Shown: positions 8,877 through 17,363, numbered from the stretch's first letter. The stretch is 64,000 nt of DNA from Lachnospiraceae bacterium (GCA_003543235.1 DPJA01000017.1:34357-98356); one strand, 5' to 3'. Made by a program: numbers and translations. The notes: a model not told the origin generated them from the sequence alone.

Positions 8877-9962
8877 ATGAACACAACAAATGTATTATTT
8901 CCCGGTTATACTGTTGGCTCAGGTTTAGCAACATACGAAAAGCTTGGTGAATTTTGTGCAGCATACGGAAAAAAAGCTGTTGTTATTGGTGGCGAAAAAG
9001 CTTTAGCAGCTATTAAACCAGTGCTTACAGAGGCTGTTAAAGGCACAGATATTGAGATTGTTGCTTTTGAATGGTATGGCGGTGTTTCTTCATATGAAAA
9101 CGGCGACAAATTATTGGCTCTTGATACCGTTAAAAATGCAGACATGATTTTTGCTTGTGGTGGCGGTAAAGCTATCGACTGCTGTAAATATGTTGCTATG
9201 CAGTCTAAAAAACCTTTCTTTACGTTCCCTACAATTGCTGCTACTTGTGCTTCCACAACAGCAATTGCTGTTATGTACTATCCTTCAGGCGTGCAGAAAG
9301 ACGTTTTTGTTGGACCAAGACCTGCAATCCACAATTTTATCAACCTTGATATTATTGCAAAAGCTCCTAAAACATATCTCTGGGCAGGTATGGGCGATAC
9401 ATTGGCAAAATATACAGAAGTTCCTTTCTGTGCAAGAGGTCTTGAATTAGCACATAAAGATAATCTTCCTGTTGTTATGAGCTCTATGACAGGCGACCCT
9501 CTTCTTAAATACGGCACAAAGGCTATGGAAGATGCTAAAACAGGCAATGCTAGCTTTGAGTTAGAACAGGCTGTATTGGCTATTATCTTAACAAGTGGTC
9601 TTGTTTCTTCCCTTATTGATATTAACCTTAACAGCAGCATGGGACACGCTATATTCTACGGAATGACAGTTCTTCCTCAGATTGAGGAAAGACATCTTCA
9701 TGGCGAAGTTGTTAGCTACGGTGTATTATGTATGCTTATGATGGATAAACAGACAGAAAAGCTTGACCAAATTTATAAATTTATGAAATCTATTGGTTTG
9801 CCTACAAAGCTTGCTGATATGGAAGTTTCCATTGATGAAATCGAGCCTGTAATTGACAGTGCTGTTACAAAGTACGACATCGAAGTTGGTCCTTACGAAA
9901 TCACTAAGGACATGATGCGTCAGGCAATCCTTGACCTTGAAGAGTACAACAAAACTCACTAA
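8877..9962 (+). CDS. Iron-containing alcohol dehydrogenase family protein (glycerol dehydrogenase-like)
   Basis: 361 aa. An N-terminal Rossmann-like half with GGGKAIDCCKYVA binds NAD(P); the alpha-helical C-terminal half carries the metal ligands: Asp in GMGDTLAKYTE, His in SMGHAIFYGM and His in RHLHGEVVSYG. It is closest in layout to glycerol dehydrogenase/GldA, but the substrate cannot be told. The longest ORF starts with TTG at 8868, only 2 nt from AAAGGAG, so the ATG at 8877 is preferred. Monocistronic, own promoter and terminator. Confidence 0.88.
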   Translation: MNTTNVLFPGYTVGSGLATYEKLGEFCAAYGKKAVVIGGEKALAAIKPVLTEAVKGTDIEIVAFEWYGGVSSYENGDKLLALDTVKNADMIFACGGGKAIDCCKYVAMQSKKPFFTFPTIAATCASTTAIAVMYYPSGVQKDVFVGPRPAIHNFINLDIIAKAPKTYLWAGMGDTLAKYTEVPFCARGLELAHKDNLPVVMSSMTGDPLLKYGTKAMEDAKTGNASFELEQAVLAIILTSGLVSSLIDINLNSSMGHAIFYGMTVLPQIEERHLHGEVVSYGVLCMLMMDKQTEKLDQIYKFMKSIGLPTKLADMEVSIDEIEPVIDSAVTKYDIEVGPYEITKDMMRQAILDLEEYNKTH

Positions 9963-9982
9963 GATATAAAATTCATATTTTT

Positions 9983-10014
9983 AAGGGTATAGCCTTTTGG
10001 CTATACCCTTATTT
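9983..10014 (+). terminator. Bidirectional terminator between the alcohol dehydrogenase and ilvD
   Basis: Perfect 12-bp stem AAGGGTATAGCC / GGCTATACCCTT with a TTTT loop; T-rich on the plus side and A-rich on the other side. Confidence 0.85.
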
Positions 10015-10029
10015 TAATTAAATAAATTA

Positions 10030-11694
10030 TCAATCTCTAAATACCGCACCTGTGTTTGCACTTGTTACCATATCTCTATATCGTTTAAGGTATCCACCCG
10101 AAACTTCACGCATTACAGGTTTAAACTCTGCCATTCGTTTTGCAATTTCAGCTTCATCCACCATAAGCTCAAGCTTATTTTTTGTTATATCAATAGATAT
10201 AATGTCGCCGTCCTTAATAATGCCAATCATACCACCTGCTGCTGCCTCAGGTGAAACATGACCTATAGATGCACCACGTGAAGCACCTGAAAAACGTCCG
10301 TCTGTAATAAGTGCTACGGATGAATCAAGACCCATACCTGCAATTGCACTTGTAGGAGCAAGCATTTCTCTCATACCAGGGCCACCCTTAGGTCCTTCAT
10401 AGCGTATAACAACAACATCGCCAGAAACCACCTTGCCAGCAAGTATCGCCTCAATGCTTTCTTCCTCGCTATTGTAAACCTTTGCAGGACCTTCATGCAC
10501 CATCATTTCAGGCAGAACAGCACCTTTTTTAACTACTGCACCATCTTTTGCAATGTTGCCCCAAAGTATAGCTAATCCGCCGTCTGGTGAATATGCGTTT
10601 TCCTTAGTTCTTATAATATCGTCATCCAACACCTTTGCATTTGCAATGTTTTCGCCAACAGTTTTGCCTGTACACGTAATAAGGCTTGTATCAAAAAGCC
10701 CATATTCCGCAAGCTCTTTAATAACTGCACTTATGCCACCTGCATCGTCAAGGTCTACAAGACAGTCCTTACCTGCTGGACTAAGCTTAACAAGATGTGG
10801 TGTTTCTTTGCTAATTCTGTTAATTTCCTCAAAATCAATTTTAACTCCTGCAGCGTGTGCAATAGCTGGAAGATGAAGCACTGTGTTTGTTGAACAACCT
10901 AATGCCATATCTGCGTGAAGTGCATTTTTAAGAGATTTTTCCGTTACTATATCCCTTGGGCATATATTTTTTTCAAGCAATTCCATAATCTTCATACCTG
11001 CGTGTTTTGCAAGGCGAATACGACCTGCGTGAACAGCGGGAATTGTGCCGTTTCCAGGCAATCCCATTCCGATTACCTCTGTCATACAGTTCATTGAATT
11101 TGCTGTAAACATACCCGCACATGAGCCACATCCAGGACATGAATTATCTTCAACGTCCATAATTTCCTCTTCAGTACATTCATTTTTGCCTATTTTACCA
11201 ACAAATTCAAAAGCATTAGAAAGAGTGGTTTTTGTACCATCTTTAAGTCTGCCTGGCATCATTGGTCCACCGCTTACGAAAATTGACGGAATATTAAGGC
11301 GAAGTGCAGCCATAAGCATACCTGGTACAATTTTATCGCAGTTAGGTATAAACACAAGGGCATCAAATGGGTGTGCCATTGCCATAATTTCAACTGAGTC
11401 TGCAATATGTTCACGGCTAATAAGTGAATAGTGCATACCGTCGTGACCCATTGCAATGCCGTCGCAAACACCTATTGCGGGAAAAACAAAAGGTGTACCA
11501 CCAGCAATTCTTACTCCATCTTTAACTGCATCGGCAATTCTATCAAGATATATATGCCCTGGAATAATTTCATTTTTTGCACTTACAATGCCAATCATAG
11601 GTCGTCTTATTTCTTCATCTGTAAGACCTAAGGCTTTAAACAAAGACCTGTGGGGAATTTTGGTTGCCCCTGTTTTCATATCGTCACTTCTCAC
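10030..11694 (-). CDS. ilvD: Dihydroxy-acid dehydratase
   Basis: 554 aa, typical length. Fe-S and Mg ligands are visible: NCDKIVPGM, CDGIAMGHDGM and CPGCGSCAGMFTANSMNC, plus the C-terminal GRFSGASRGASIGH. It makes the 2-oxo acid precursors of valine, leucine and isoleucine. Start is GTG (MRSDDMKTG), which matches the family N-terminus MRSD and sits after AAAGGAG. It stands alone here, without other ilv/leu genes, and is divergent from a FadR-type regulator that may control it. Confidence 0.97.
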   Translation of the reverse strand: MRSDDMKTGATKIPHRSLFKALGLTDEEIRRPMIGIVSAKNEIIPGHIYLDRIADAVKDGVRIAGGTPFVFPAIGVCDGIAMGHDGMHYSLISREHIADSVEIMAMAHPFDALVFIPNCDKIVPGMLMAALRLNIPSIFVSGGPMMPGRLKDGTKTTLSNAFEFVGKIGKNECTEEEIMDVEDNSCPGCGSCAGMFTANSMNCMTEVIGMGLPGNGTIPAVHAGRIRLAKHAGMKIMELLEKNICPRDIVTEKSLKNALHADMALGCSTNTVLHLPAIAHAAGVKIDFEEINRISKETPHLVKLSPAGKDCLVDLDDAGGISAVIKELAEYGLFDTSLITCTGKTVGENIANAKVLDDDIIRTKENAYSPDGGLAILWGNIAKDGAVVKKGAVLPEMMVHEGPAKVYNSEEESIEAILAGKVVSGDVVVIRYEGPKGGPGMREMLAPTSAIAGMGLDSSVALITDGRFSGASRGASIGHVSPEAAAGGMIGIIKDGDIISIDITKNKLELMVDEAEIAKRMAEFKPVMREVSGGYLKRYRDMVTSANTGAVFRD

Positions 11695-11780
11695 TTAAAA
11701 CACTCTCCTTTTAAAACCATTTATCAATTAAATTTAGTTTTATTCCAAACTTGTCCAACAACCTGTACATTTATAACTCA

Positions 11781-11809
11781 ATACTATACATTTTAGGTTG
11801 AAAAGTCAA
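11781..11809 (-). promoter_or_regulatory. Promoter of ilvD
   Basis: Minus strand TTGACT, 17-bp spacer, TAGTAT, about 87 bp before the GTG start. No T-box or leader peptide with branched-chain codons was seen in the leader. Confidence 0.6.
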
Positions 11810-11864
11810 TATTATATGAACATTTCATTATAACTTTGTCAAAATTGGTCATACATCATTAAAT

Positions 11865-11886
11865 TTTGTATATCTTTTCATACAAA
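11865..11886. promoter_or_regulatory. Candidate operator dyad in the ilvD/GntR divergent region
   Basis: Inverted repeat TTTGTAT / ATACAAA with an 8-bp spacer lies between the two divergent promoters, and the half-site ATACAAA recurs at 11931-11937 just before the regulator's ribosome binding site. That arrangement suits autoregulation by the FadR-type protein; binding is inferred only. Confidence 0.4.
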
Positions 11887-11956
11887 GCCTTGATAGGTTG
11901 CCCACATGGATATAATGTGTTATGTTATTTATACAAAATAGAACGAGGTGAAAGAT

Positions 11957-12649
11957 ATGTGTAATGAATTTATACCTATATCACAGGTTGTTGCCGGCAG
12001 AATAAAAGATATGATATTTCTTGAAAAGAAATATTTACCCAACGACAGACTGCCAAACGAGTATGACCTTAGTGCACAGCTTGGCGTAAGCAGAACCTCT
12101 CTGCGAGAGGCAATTAAAATACTGGCTGCTAATGGCATACTTACCATAAAACGAGGAAGTGGTACTTTTGTATCCTCAACACCCGACAACCCAAACGACC
12201 CATTTGGTATGGCATACCTAGATGACAAGAAAAAACTAGTGAAACATTGGTTTGAATTTAGGCTTATACTTGAGCCACCCAACGCCCGCCTTGCGGCTAA
12301 CAACGGCACCACTGAGGAAATTAAGGCAATAAGTGACTCTGCCATACGCATTGTTGAGCTTATTAAATGCGGAAAAAGTATAGTGGATGAAGACCAACTG
12401 TTTCATGCCTCTATTGCCACAGCTACTCATAACGATATAATTAAGCTTACAATGCCATCCCTAGTAACCGCAGTAAAGGATGCAATAATCACCTCTACTA
12501 AAATTGGCACTAGCCAACAGTCAATGGAAAATGTACTTACATACCACACTGCCATTGCAGATTTTATTGCAATGGGTGATGATTATGGAGCAGAAGTTGC
12601 AATGAGGTATCATATACTGCGTGGACTAAAAGACCTAGAAAAAGCATAA
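11957..12649 (+). CDS. GntR/FadR-family transcriptional regulator with FCD domain
   Basis: 230 aa. N-terminal winged helix (RLPNEYDLSAQLGVSRTSLR is the recognition region, with ILTIKRGSGTFVSS as the wing) and a C-terminal helical FCD ligand-binding domain starting around residue 75. FadR-subfamily proteins sense organic acids. GTG at 11948 is part of the GAGGTG ribosome binding site, so ATG at 11957 is the start. Divergent from ilvD, hence a likely regulator of it or of itself. The stop codon is inside the following terminator stem. Confidence 0.9.
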   Translation: MCNEFIPISQVVAGRIKDMIFLEKKYLPNDRLPNEYDLSAQLGVSRTSLREAIKILAANGILTIKRGSGTFVSSTPDNPNDPFGMAYLDDKKKLVKHWFEFRLILEPPNARLAANNGTTEEIKAISDSAIRIVELIKCGKSIVDEDQLFHASIATATHNDIIKLTMPSLVTAVKDAIITSTKIGTSQQSMENVLTYHTAIADFIAMGDDYGAEVAMRYHILRGLKDLEKA

Positions 12650-12688
12650 ATTCAAGGGGCATTGCCCCAAAACCTTTATGCTTTTTTT
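12638..12688. terminator. Bidirectional compound terminator
   Basis: Outer stem GAAAAAGCATAAA / TTTATGCTTTTTTTC encloses an inner GGGGC ATT GCCCC hairpin. It overlaps the end of the GntR gene and abuts the stop of the convergent permease gene. Confidence 0.75.
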
Positions 12689-13918
12689 CTATACCATTTT
12701 AATTGTTTTTTCATCAATGGTATCCACATTTTCATAATCTGTTGTTTTATTGGACAGCTTCTTTTGAAGCAGCTTTTTATTTACAAATTGTGATGTTAGG
12801 TTATAGATAACTGCAAACGCCGGAACACCAAGTATCATACCCACAAATCCGAACAATCCACCAAAAAATAAAATTGCAAACAATACCCAAAAACCAGATA
12901 CGCCTGTGCTTTGACCTAAAATTTTAGGTCCTAAAATATTTCCATCAAACTGCTGTAAAATTATTATAAAAATTAAAAAGTAAAAACTTTGTACTGGGCT
13001 TACAGTAAGTATAAGCAGCAAACACGGTACAGCCCCAATAAATGGTCCAACAAAGGGAATGATGTTTGTTATACCTATAATTACGCTTAAAAGCATAGTA
13101 TATGGCATATCCATAATAGTGCAAACAGCAAAACATATAATTCCTATTATAAGTGAATCCAGTAATTTTCCACGAATAAATCCGCCAAAAATTTTGTTTG
13201 CAAAACGCACCTCGCCTATAACTGCATTTGCCATAGGTACACTAAAACAACAATATATAAGTTTTCTTGCCTGTGCCAAAAAATGGCTTCTTCCCTCTAA
13301 AAAGTATATAGATACTACACACCCAATAATAATGTTTTTTATCACACCTATTGCACCCATTAATCCGGCAGAAAATCCAGCAACTATTTTCTGTACATTT
13401 ACCATAAAATCTGTATTTATCCACGTATTAAGGTTATCTAGCCAGCCAGACAAATATTGATTTAGGTAATGTGTAATTTTAGGATTTTGCAGCATATAGT
13501 CATTAGACCAGCTATAAAACCTTTGCATATTATTAGGCATAGACTCTGCAATAGCAGTTACACTAGTTACAACCTGTGGCAACACTAAATAAAATAACCC
13601 AACCAACAACAATAACCCTATTATATGGCTAAGCCCAACTGAAATTTTTCGGGCAATGGCTTTTGCCTGTAATGGTTTTTTTGCATTTGGAGAAATTATT
13701 TTATCAAACAATTTTTCCAGTCTTACGCAAATAGGTGTTAGCATATAGGCAATTACACCGCCATATACAAAAGGCTTAAGTATCCCAAAAAAACCTTTCA
13801 TAGAGCTTAAAAAGCTTTCCGACCTATAAACGCAAAAAAAGAATACAACGCTCAGGGCAATGGACACAAATCCCATAATACTTAAATATAGATGCTTTTT
13901 AAATTCCTCATTTTTCAT
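12689..13918 (-). CDS. AI-2E transporter family (PerM/YtvI-like) membrane protein
   Basis: 409 aa with about eight transmembrane helices, in the pattern of the AI-2E_transport family: two N-terminal helices (from residue 14 and near residue 45), a soluble amphipathic segment (about 125-200), then a helix bundle ending in GFWVLFAILFFGGLFGFVGM and GVPAFAVIYNL. Members export small molecules or act as Na+/H+ antiporters; the substrate here is unknown. GAGAGG precedes the ATG. It converges on the GntR gene. Confidence 0.85.
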   Translation of the reverse strand: MKNEEFKKHLYLSIMGFVSIALSVVFFFCVYRSESFLSSMKGFFGILKPFVYGGVIAYMLTPICVRLEKLFDKIISPNAKKPLQAKAIARKISVGLSHIIGLLLLVGLFYLVLPQVVTSVTAIAESMPNNMQRFYSWSNDYMLQNPKITHYLNQYLSGWLDNLNTWINTDFMVNVQKIVAGFSAGLMGAIGVIKNIIIGCVVSIYFLEGRSHFLAQARKLIYCCFSVPMANAVIGEVRFANKIFGGFIRGKLLDSLIIGIICFAVCTIMDMPYTMLLSVIIGITNIIPFVGPFIGAVPCLLLILTVSPVQSFYFLIFIIILQQFDGNILGPKILGQSTGVSGFWVLFAILFFGGLFGFVGMILGVPAFAVIYNLTSQFVNKKLLQKKLSNKTTDYENVDTIDEKTIKMV

Positions 13919-14077
13919 TGAAAAATTCCTCTCTTGGTAATATCAACTGCTCTTTAACTATAATAAACAATTATAACTGCAAAAGGTTTAAAAAGCCACA
14001 TAAAATATGTTAAGTATATTTACAATATATAAAAAAATAGGAATGCCAATATGTTTTTACACATAGCATCCCACTAG

Positions 14078-15538
14078 TTATTTAATTTCATCATCATTGT
14101 AAATTAATGCTCTGTTTTTGCCCAAAGACTTTGCCTGATAAAGGGCAGCATCTGCATTTTTATAAAGCTGTGTAAATGTATCGCCATGGTTTGGGCATAT
14201 GGCAATGCCAATGCTCATGGTTATTGTATTTTTTTCAATGCCCTTATAGGAAATATCTTCAAACCCTGCTGCCATTTCCTCAACTTTTCTAAGCAAAAAC
14301 ATTTCGCTTGGTATACGTTTAATAAATACGCAATACTCATCTCCACCCATTCTTGCCACTATATCATCACTTCTGAAGCTTGCTTTAAGCACATCGGCAA
14401 TGCACCGCAGAACAAAATCTCCTGCATAATGACCATGCAAGTCATTTATTTCTTTAAAATTATCTAAGTCCAGCATAATAAACGCACTTTTTGTGCCTTG
14501 ATAATCTTTAAGTAGCTGTGTTATAAAATTTTCTGCCGTTACCCTGTTATAAAGACCTGTAAGGGAGTCCCTTTCTGCCTTACTCTTCAGCTGAAATTCC
14601 ATTTTTTTCTGTTCATCAATGTCCTTAGCGTAAAGGAAAAAAATTATATCACCTGTATCTGGTTCAATAAACAAATTTGCAGTAGAATTTATCCACCTGT
14701 ATTCCTCACATTCAATTCTGCATCTAAGGGGCGTTGAAAACTCCAGTCTGCCGTTTTGAAATGCGTCTATAAGTTTATTTGCATTGTAAACGTCTTTAAC
14801 TTTTTCCAAATCTTCGGAATAAATTTCTATATCATGGGCGGCAAATACATCCAAATCCATAGTTACATTATCTGCCTTAGAAATTATCTCTCTTTCTCCA
14901 ATCATAAGTGATATTATCTTATTTTTTGTAACATTCACAGAAAGTACACCCAATGCCTCACTCAACATTGCTGTTCGGCACTGCTGTTCCATAAAAAAAC
15001 TGTTTTCTATACATTTTTCCTGTGTTATATTCTCTACAACGCCTATAATACGCAAAGCCACATTTTCATTGAATACCATAACAAAAGTAAGCTTTAGCCA
15101 CTTGTCATCACCATTTTCAATGCCAAGCCTAATAATTTTTCTAATGGGCGTTTCACTGGGTATTATATGTTCAAAAATAAGCCTGTATGTTTGCATAAAC
15201 TCATTATCAATTATGTCATGGCAAAGAATATCTTTAGGCAATTCTGAAAGATTATCTGTTATTTCTATACCATTGCCGCTGCCTTTATCTATAATAAACA
15301 GCTTCCCTGTTTCAATATCGTACTCAAAAATTTGACTTTTTAACTGTAATAATGCTATTTTAAACCTTTCGTTGCAAAGGTTTGTTTGGCATAGTGCCTC
15401 TTTTATCTGCCTATTTTTGTAACTGAAAATAATAATTATAACCACAATTATAACCATAGCTATAAACGATACAATGGTTGTAATATATGAATTTTCCTCT
15501 AAAATACTTAAAACCACTAAACTTACTTTTTGATTCAA
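14078..15538 (-). CDS. Membrane-anchored PAS-GGDEF diguanylate cyclase
   Basis: 486 aa. One transmembrane helix near residues 16-38, two PAS-like sensory regions (roughly 70-320), then a GGDEF domain with RMGGDEYCVFIKR, so c-di-GMP synthesis from GTP is expected. The RxxD inhibitory-site pattern is not obvious. The ORF can be extended to GTG 15616, but that codon overlaps an extended -10 (TGGTATACT, 15613-15605), so it cannot be in the mRNA. The first supported start is TTG at 15538, 12 nt after GAAAGG. Confidence 0.85.
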   Translation of the reverse strand: MNQKVSLVVLSILEENSYITTIVSFIAMVIIVVIIIIFSYKNRQIKEALCQTNLCNERFKIALLQLKSQIFEYDIETGKLFIIDKGSGNGIEITDNLSELPKDILCHDIIDNEFMQTYRLIFEHIIPSETPIRKIIRLGIENGDDKWLKLTFVMVFNENVALRIIGVVENITQEKCIENSFFMEQQCRTAMLSEALGVLSVNVTKNKIISLMIGEREIISKADNVTMDLDVFAAHDIEIYSEDLEKVKDVYNANKLIDAFQNGRLEFSTPLRCRIECEEYRWINSTANLFIEPDTGDIIFFLYAKDIDEQKKMEFQLKSKAERDSLTGLYNRVTAENFITQLLKDYQGTKSAFIMLDLDNFKEINDLHGHYAGDFVLRCIADVLKASFRSDDIVARMGGDEYCVFIKRIPSEMFLLRKVEEMAAGFEDISYKGIEKNTITMSIGIAICPNHGDTFTQLYKNADAALYQAKSLGKNRALIYNDDEIK

Positions 15539-15604
15539 AAAAAGTCCCAACCTTTCATAATATAACCATGTTTCTAAGCTGATTTTCAAGTTAGATACGT
15601 ACTC

Positions 15605-15613
15605 AGTATACCA
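15605..15613 (-). promoter_or_regulatory. Extended -10 promoter of the GGDEF gene
   Basis: Minus strand TGG-TATACT with a poor -35 (TGTTCT, 17 bp upstream). It overlaps the longest-ORF start codon and so decides in favour of the downstream TTG. Confidence 0.55.
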
Positions 15614-15757
15614 CACTTATTTACAAAAGAACATTTACTCTTATAAGAAATAATCCCATAATATTACATAATTATCACTTTTAAAATCAATTTATGTAGT
15701 TAATTAAAAAATACTTATTTAATGTAGTATTTTGCAGTAGCAAACACGTGGCTATTT

Positions 15758-15766
15758 TGGTATAAT
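15758..15766 (+). promoter_or_regulatory. Extended -10 promoter of xpt
   Basis: TGG-TATAAT. The predicted leader is only about 25 nt, too short for a purine riboswitch. Confidence 0.6.
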
Positions 15767-15797
15767 AATTAGAAATATAGTGAAAGGTGTGTTTTTT

Positions 15798-16373
15798 TTG
15801 AAATTGCTAGAAGACAGAATTCTTAAAGACGGCGTGATAAAAGAAGGTAATGTACTTAAAGTGGACAGCTTTCTTAACCACCAGATGGATATAAATTTAT
15901 TTAATGCCATGGGCAAGGAATTTAAAAGACTTTTTCAAGACCACAGCATTAACAAAATAGTTACTATTGAGGCATCTGGCATTGGCATTGCCTGCATTGT
16001 TGCACAGCATTTTAATGTCCCTGTTGTTTTTGCAAAAAAAAGCGAAAGCATAAATCTCGAAGGTGCAGTATACAGCGTACCTATTGAAAGCTTTACGCAC
16101 AATCGTACATACAACGTAATTGTATCTAAAAAGTACATACAGCCCGAAGACCATGTGCTTATTATAGACGACTTTTTAGCAAACGGCTGTGCCCTGGAGG
16201 GCCTCATAAGCATTGTGCACAGTGCTGGGGCAACGGTTGAAGGCATTGGCATTGCCATAGAAAAAGGCTTTCAAAATGGCGGTGAAATTATTCGCAGCAA
16301 AGGCATTCATCTGGAAAGTCTTGCTATTGTAGAAAGCATGAACCCAGAAACAGGAACGATTATTTTTAGATAA
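15798..16373 (+). CDS. xpt: Xanthine phosphoribosyltransferase
   Basis: 191 aa type I phosphoribosyltransferase. The PRPP-binding loop is VLIIDDFLANGCALEGL and the hood region lies in the first 60 residues. It converts xanthine and PRPP to XMP for purine salvage. The ORF opens at GTG 15780, but the family N-terminus (KLLEDRILKDG) and the AAAGGTG ribosome binding site fit a TTG start at 15798 after a T-run. Single gene with own promoter and terminator; the usual guanine riboswitch is absent. Confidence 0.92.
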   Translation: MKLLEDRILKDGVIKEGNVLKVDSFLNHQMDINLFNAMGKEFKRLFQDHSINKIVTIEASGIGIACIVAQHFNVPVVFAKKSESINLEGAVYSVPIESFTHNRTYNVIVSKKYIQPEDHVLIIDDFLANGCALEGLISIVHSAGATVEGIGIAIEKGFQNGGEIIRSKGIHLESLAIVESMNPETGTIIFR

Positions 16374-16385
16374 TAATTTAAAATA

Positions 16386-16432
16386 AGCGGTATTTTCAAC
16401 CTTACAATGTTTGAAAATACCGCTGTTTAATT
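16386..16432 (+). terminator. Intrinsic terminator of xpt
   Basis: Stem AGCGGTATTTTCAA / TTGAAAATACCGCT, followed by GTTTAATTTTG. Confidence 0.8.
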
Positions 16433-16469
16433 TTGTTCTAGTTTTGCACTTATATATAATTTTTTACAT

Positions 16470-16515
16470 AAAAAAAGAACCTACCTGCTTTATTATTTCA
16501 AAACAAATAGGTTCT
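16470..16515 (-). terminator. Intrinsic terminator of the candidate ncRNA
   Basis: On the minus strand AGAACCTATTTG pairs with CAGGTAGGTTCT (12 bp, two wobbles) and is followed by seven T. No coding gene ends near it on this strand; the closest is over 900 bp upstream. Confidence 0.8.
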
Positions 16516-16862
16516 CTATGATATTTCTGGTTCTAACACACTTTTTCTCCTTAACAACTTAACTCACTAACTAATTAACTAGTTTTTTCTTGCTTTTTAA
16601 AAATTTAATTCTTTCAAACCCAAATTAAAATCATCATCTTTAACTTACTCCACTTATAAACTGTTTTCTTTAAATGGATACTAACAATAAACATTTCTCT
16701 ATTCAGTTGTTCGGTTTGGGTAGCTCTTGCTCTCACAATCTCAAATCACTATTTGCACTTTTAGTGCGTTTCATTAATTCTTTAAACTACCAAAATCGTT
16801 TGTTGACAAATTTTAATCTCCATTGGACCCGAGCCTCCATAAGCTTTCACTATAAGCCTTAT

Positions 16863-16936
16863 TTACAAATTACTATACTCTTTGCAAATCAGTTACAAAT
16901 CACTATATTCTTTGTAAATCAGTTACAAATTACAAC
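16863..16936. repeat. 30-bp tandem repeat, 2.5 copies
   Basis: Units at 16863-16892 and 16893-16922 differ at three positions, followed by a 14-bp partial unit. Each unit boundary forms TTTGTAA-N5-TTACAAA hairpins on the minus strand, the first with a wobble. Confidence 0.8.
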
Positions 16937-17017
16937 TTACAACTTATCCTCAAATACCAATTTCTTTGCCACAGCTTACTTTTGCTGTTACTTCACAAAC
17001 TCTTTTACTTCCCCGTT

Positions 17018-17071
17018 CACTTCATATTACTTTTTCACTTCATATTACTTTTTCACTTCATATTACTTTTT
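17018..17071. repeat. 18-bp tandem repeat, three perfect copies
   Basis: CACTTCATATTACTTTTT occurs three times in a row and degenerates up to about 17109. On the minus strand it is a purine-rich GAAGTGAAAAAGTAATAT array. Confidence 0.9.
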
Positions 17072-17207
17072 ACTTCATACTGCTTTTTCACTTCTTACTT
17101 TTCACTTGCTTTTTTGTTACGCCTAATTACCGACTAAGCCCACCTTTTAGCGTTTCCCCCCTTCGTTTAAAGAAAGCCTTTAAACTATATATTTAAAAAA
17201 GTATTTT

Positions 17208-17315
17208 GTAATAAGACACAAACTAAATTTTATTTTCGTCATCATGTCAGAACATTTACTGACTGATTTGTTAATCCATTTTGTTAATCTTGCTATGGAT
17301 TAAATGTCTTATTAC
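17208..17315 (-). ncRNA. Three-way-junction fold at the 5' end of the candidate ncRNA
   Basis: Closing helix GTAATAAGACA / TGTCTTATTAC (11 bp perfect, 86 nt apart). Inside are hairpin A, TTAATCCAT / ATGGATTAA (9 bp), and hairpin B, ATCAGTCAG with CTGACATGAT (one bulge). It starts about 13 nt from the predicted transcription start. Confidence 0.55.
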
Positions 17316-17334
17316 GTTTCCTTTTTATGATTTC

Positions 17335-17363
17335 ATTATGCACCCTCCAAATATAAAAGTCAA
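17335..17363 (-). promoter_or_regulatory. Promoter of the candidate ncRNA
   Basis: Minus strand TTGACT, 17-bp spacer, CATAAT, located 50 bp after the stop of the uracil-DNA glycosylase gene and followed by no ORF. Confidence 0.6.

Larger units (their letters stand above)
16470..17328 (-). ncRNA. Candidate long structured non-coding RNA (about 850 nt)
   Basis: A gene-free stretch bounded on the minus strand by a consensus-like promoter (17335-17363) and a strong intrinsic terminator (16470-16515). No minus-strand ORF is present. Predicted folds: a three-way junction closed by an 11-bp perfect helix (17208-17315), an 8-bp hairpin (17165-17185), a bulged hairpin (17119-17153), two copies of a 7-bp hairpin in a 30-bp repeat (16863-16936), and GCACT/AGTGC (16755-16767). 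In one of the two repeated hairpins the pair U-A is replaced by U-G, which pairs only in the minus-strand RNA. Not matched to a known family from memory; function unknown. The rest, including a purine-rich repeat block, shows no obvious fold. Confidence 0.5.

Noticed and set aside
15760..15797. Purine riboswitch in front of xpt
   Set aside because: The promoter leaves about 25 nt of leader, and no conserved aptamer core is visible.
16674..17196. Plus-strand ORFs of 150 and 76 codons in the gene-free stretch
   Set aside because: Low-complexity Phe/Tyr/Thr/Ser translation made by tandem repeats, no ribosome binding site, no family resemblance; the minus-strand RNA explanation fits better.
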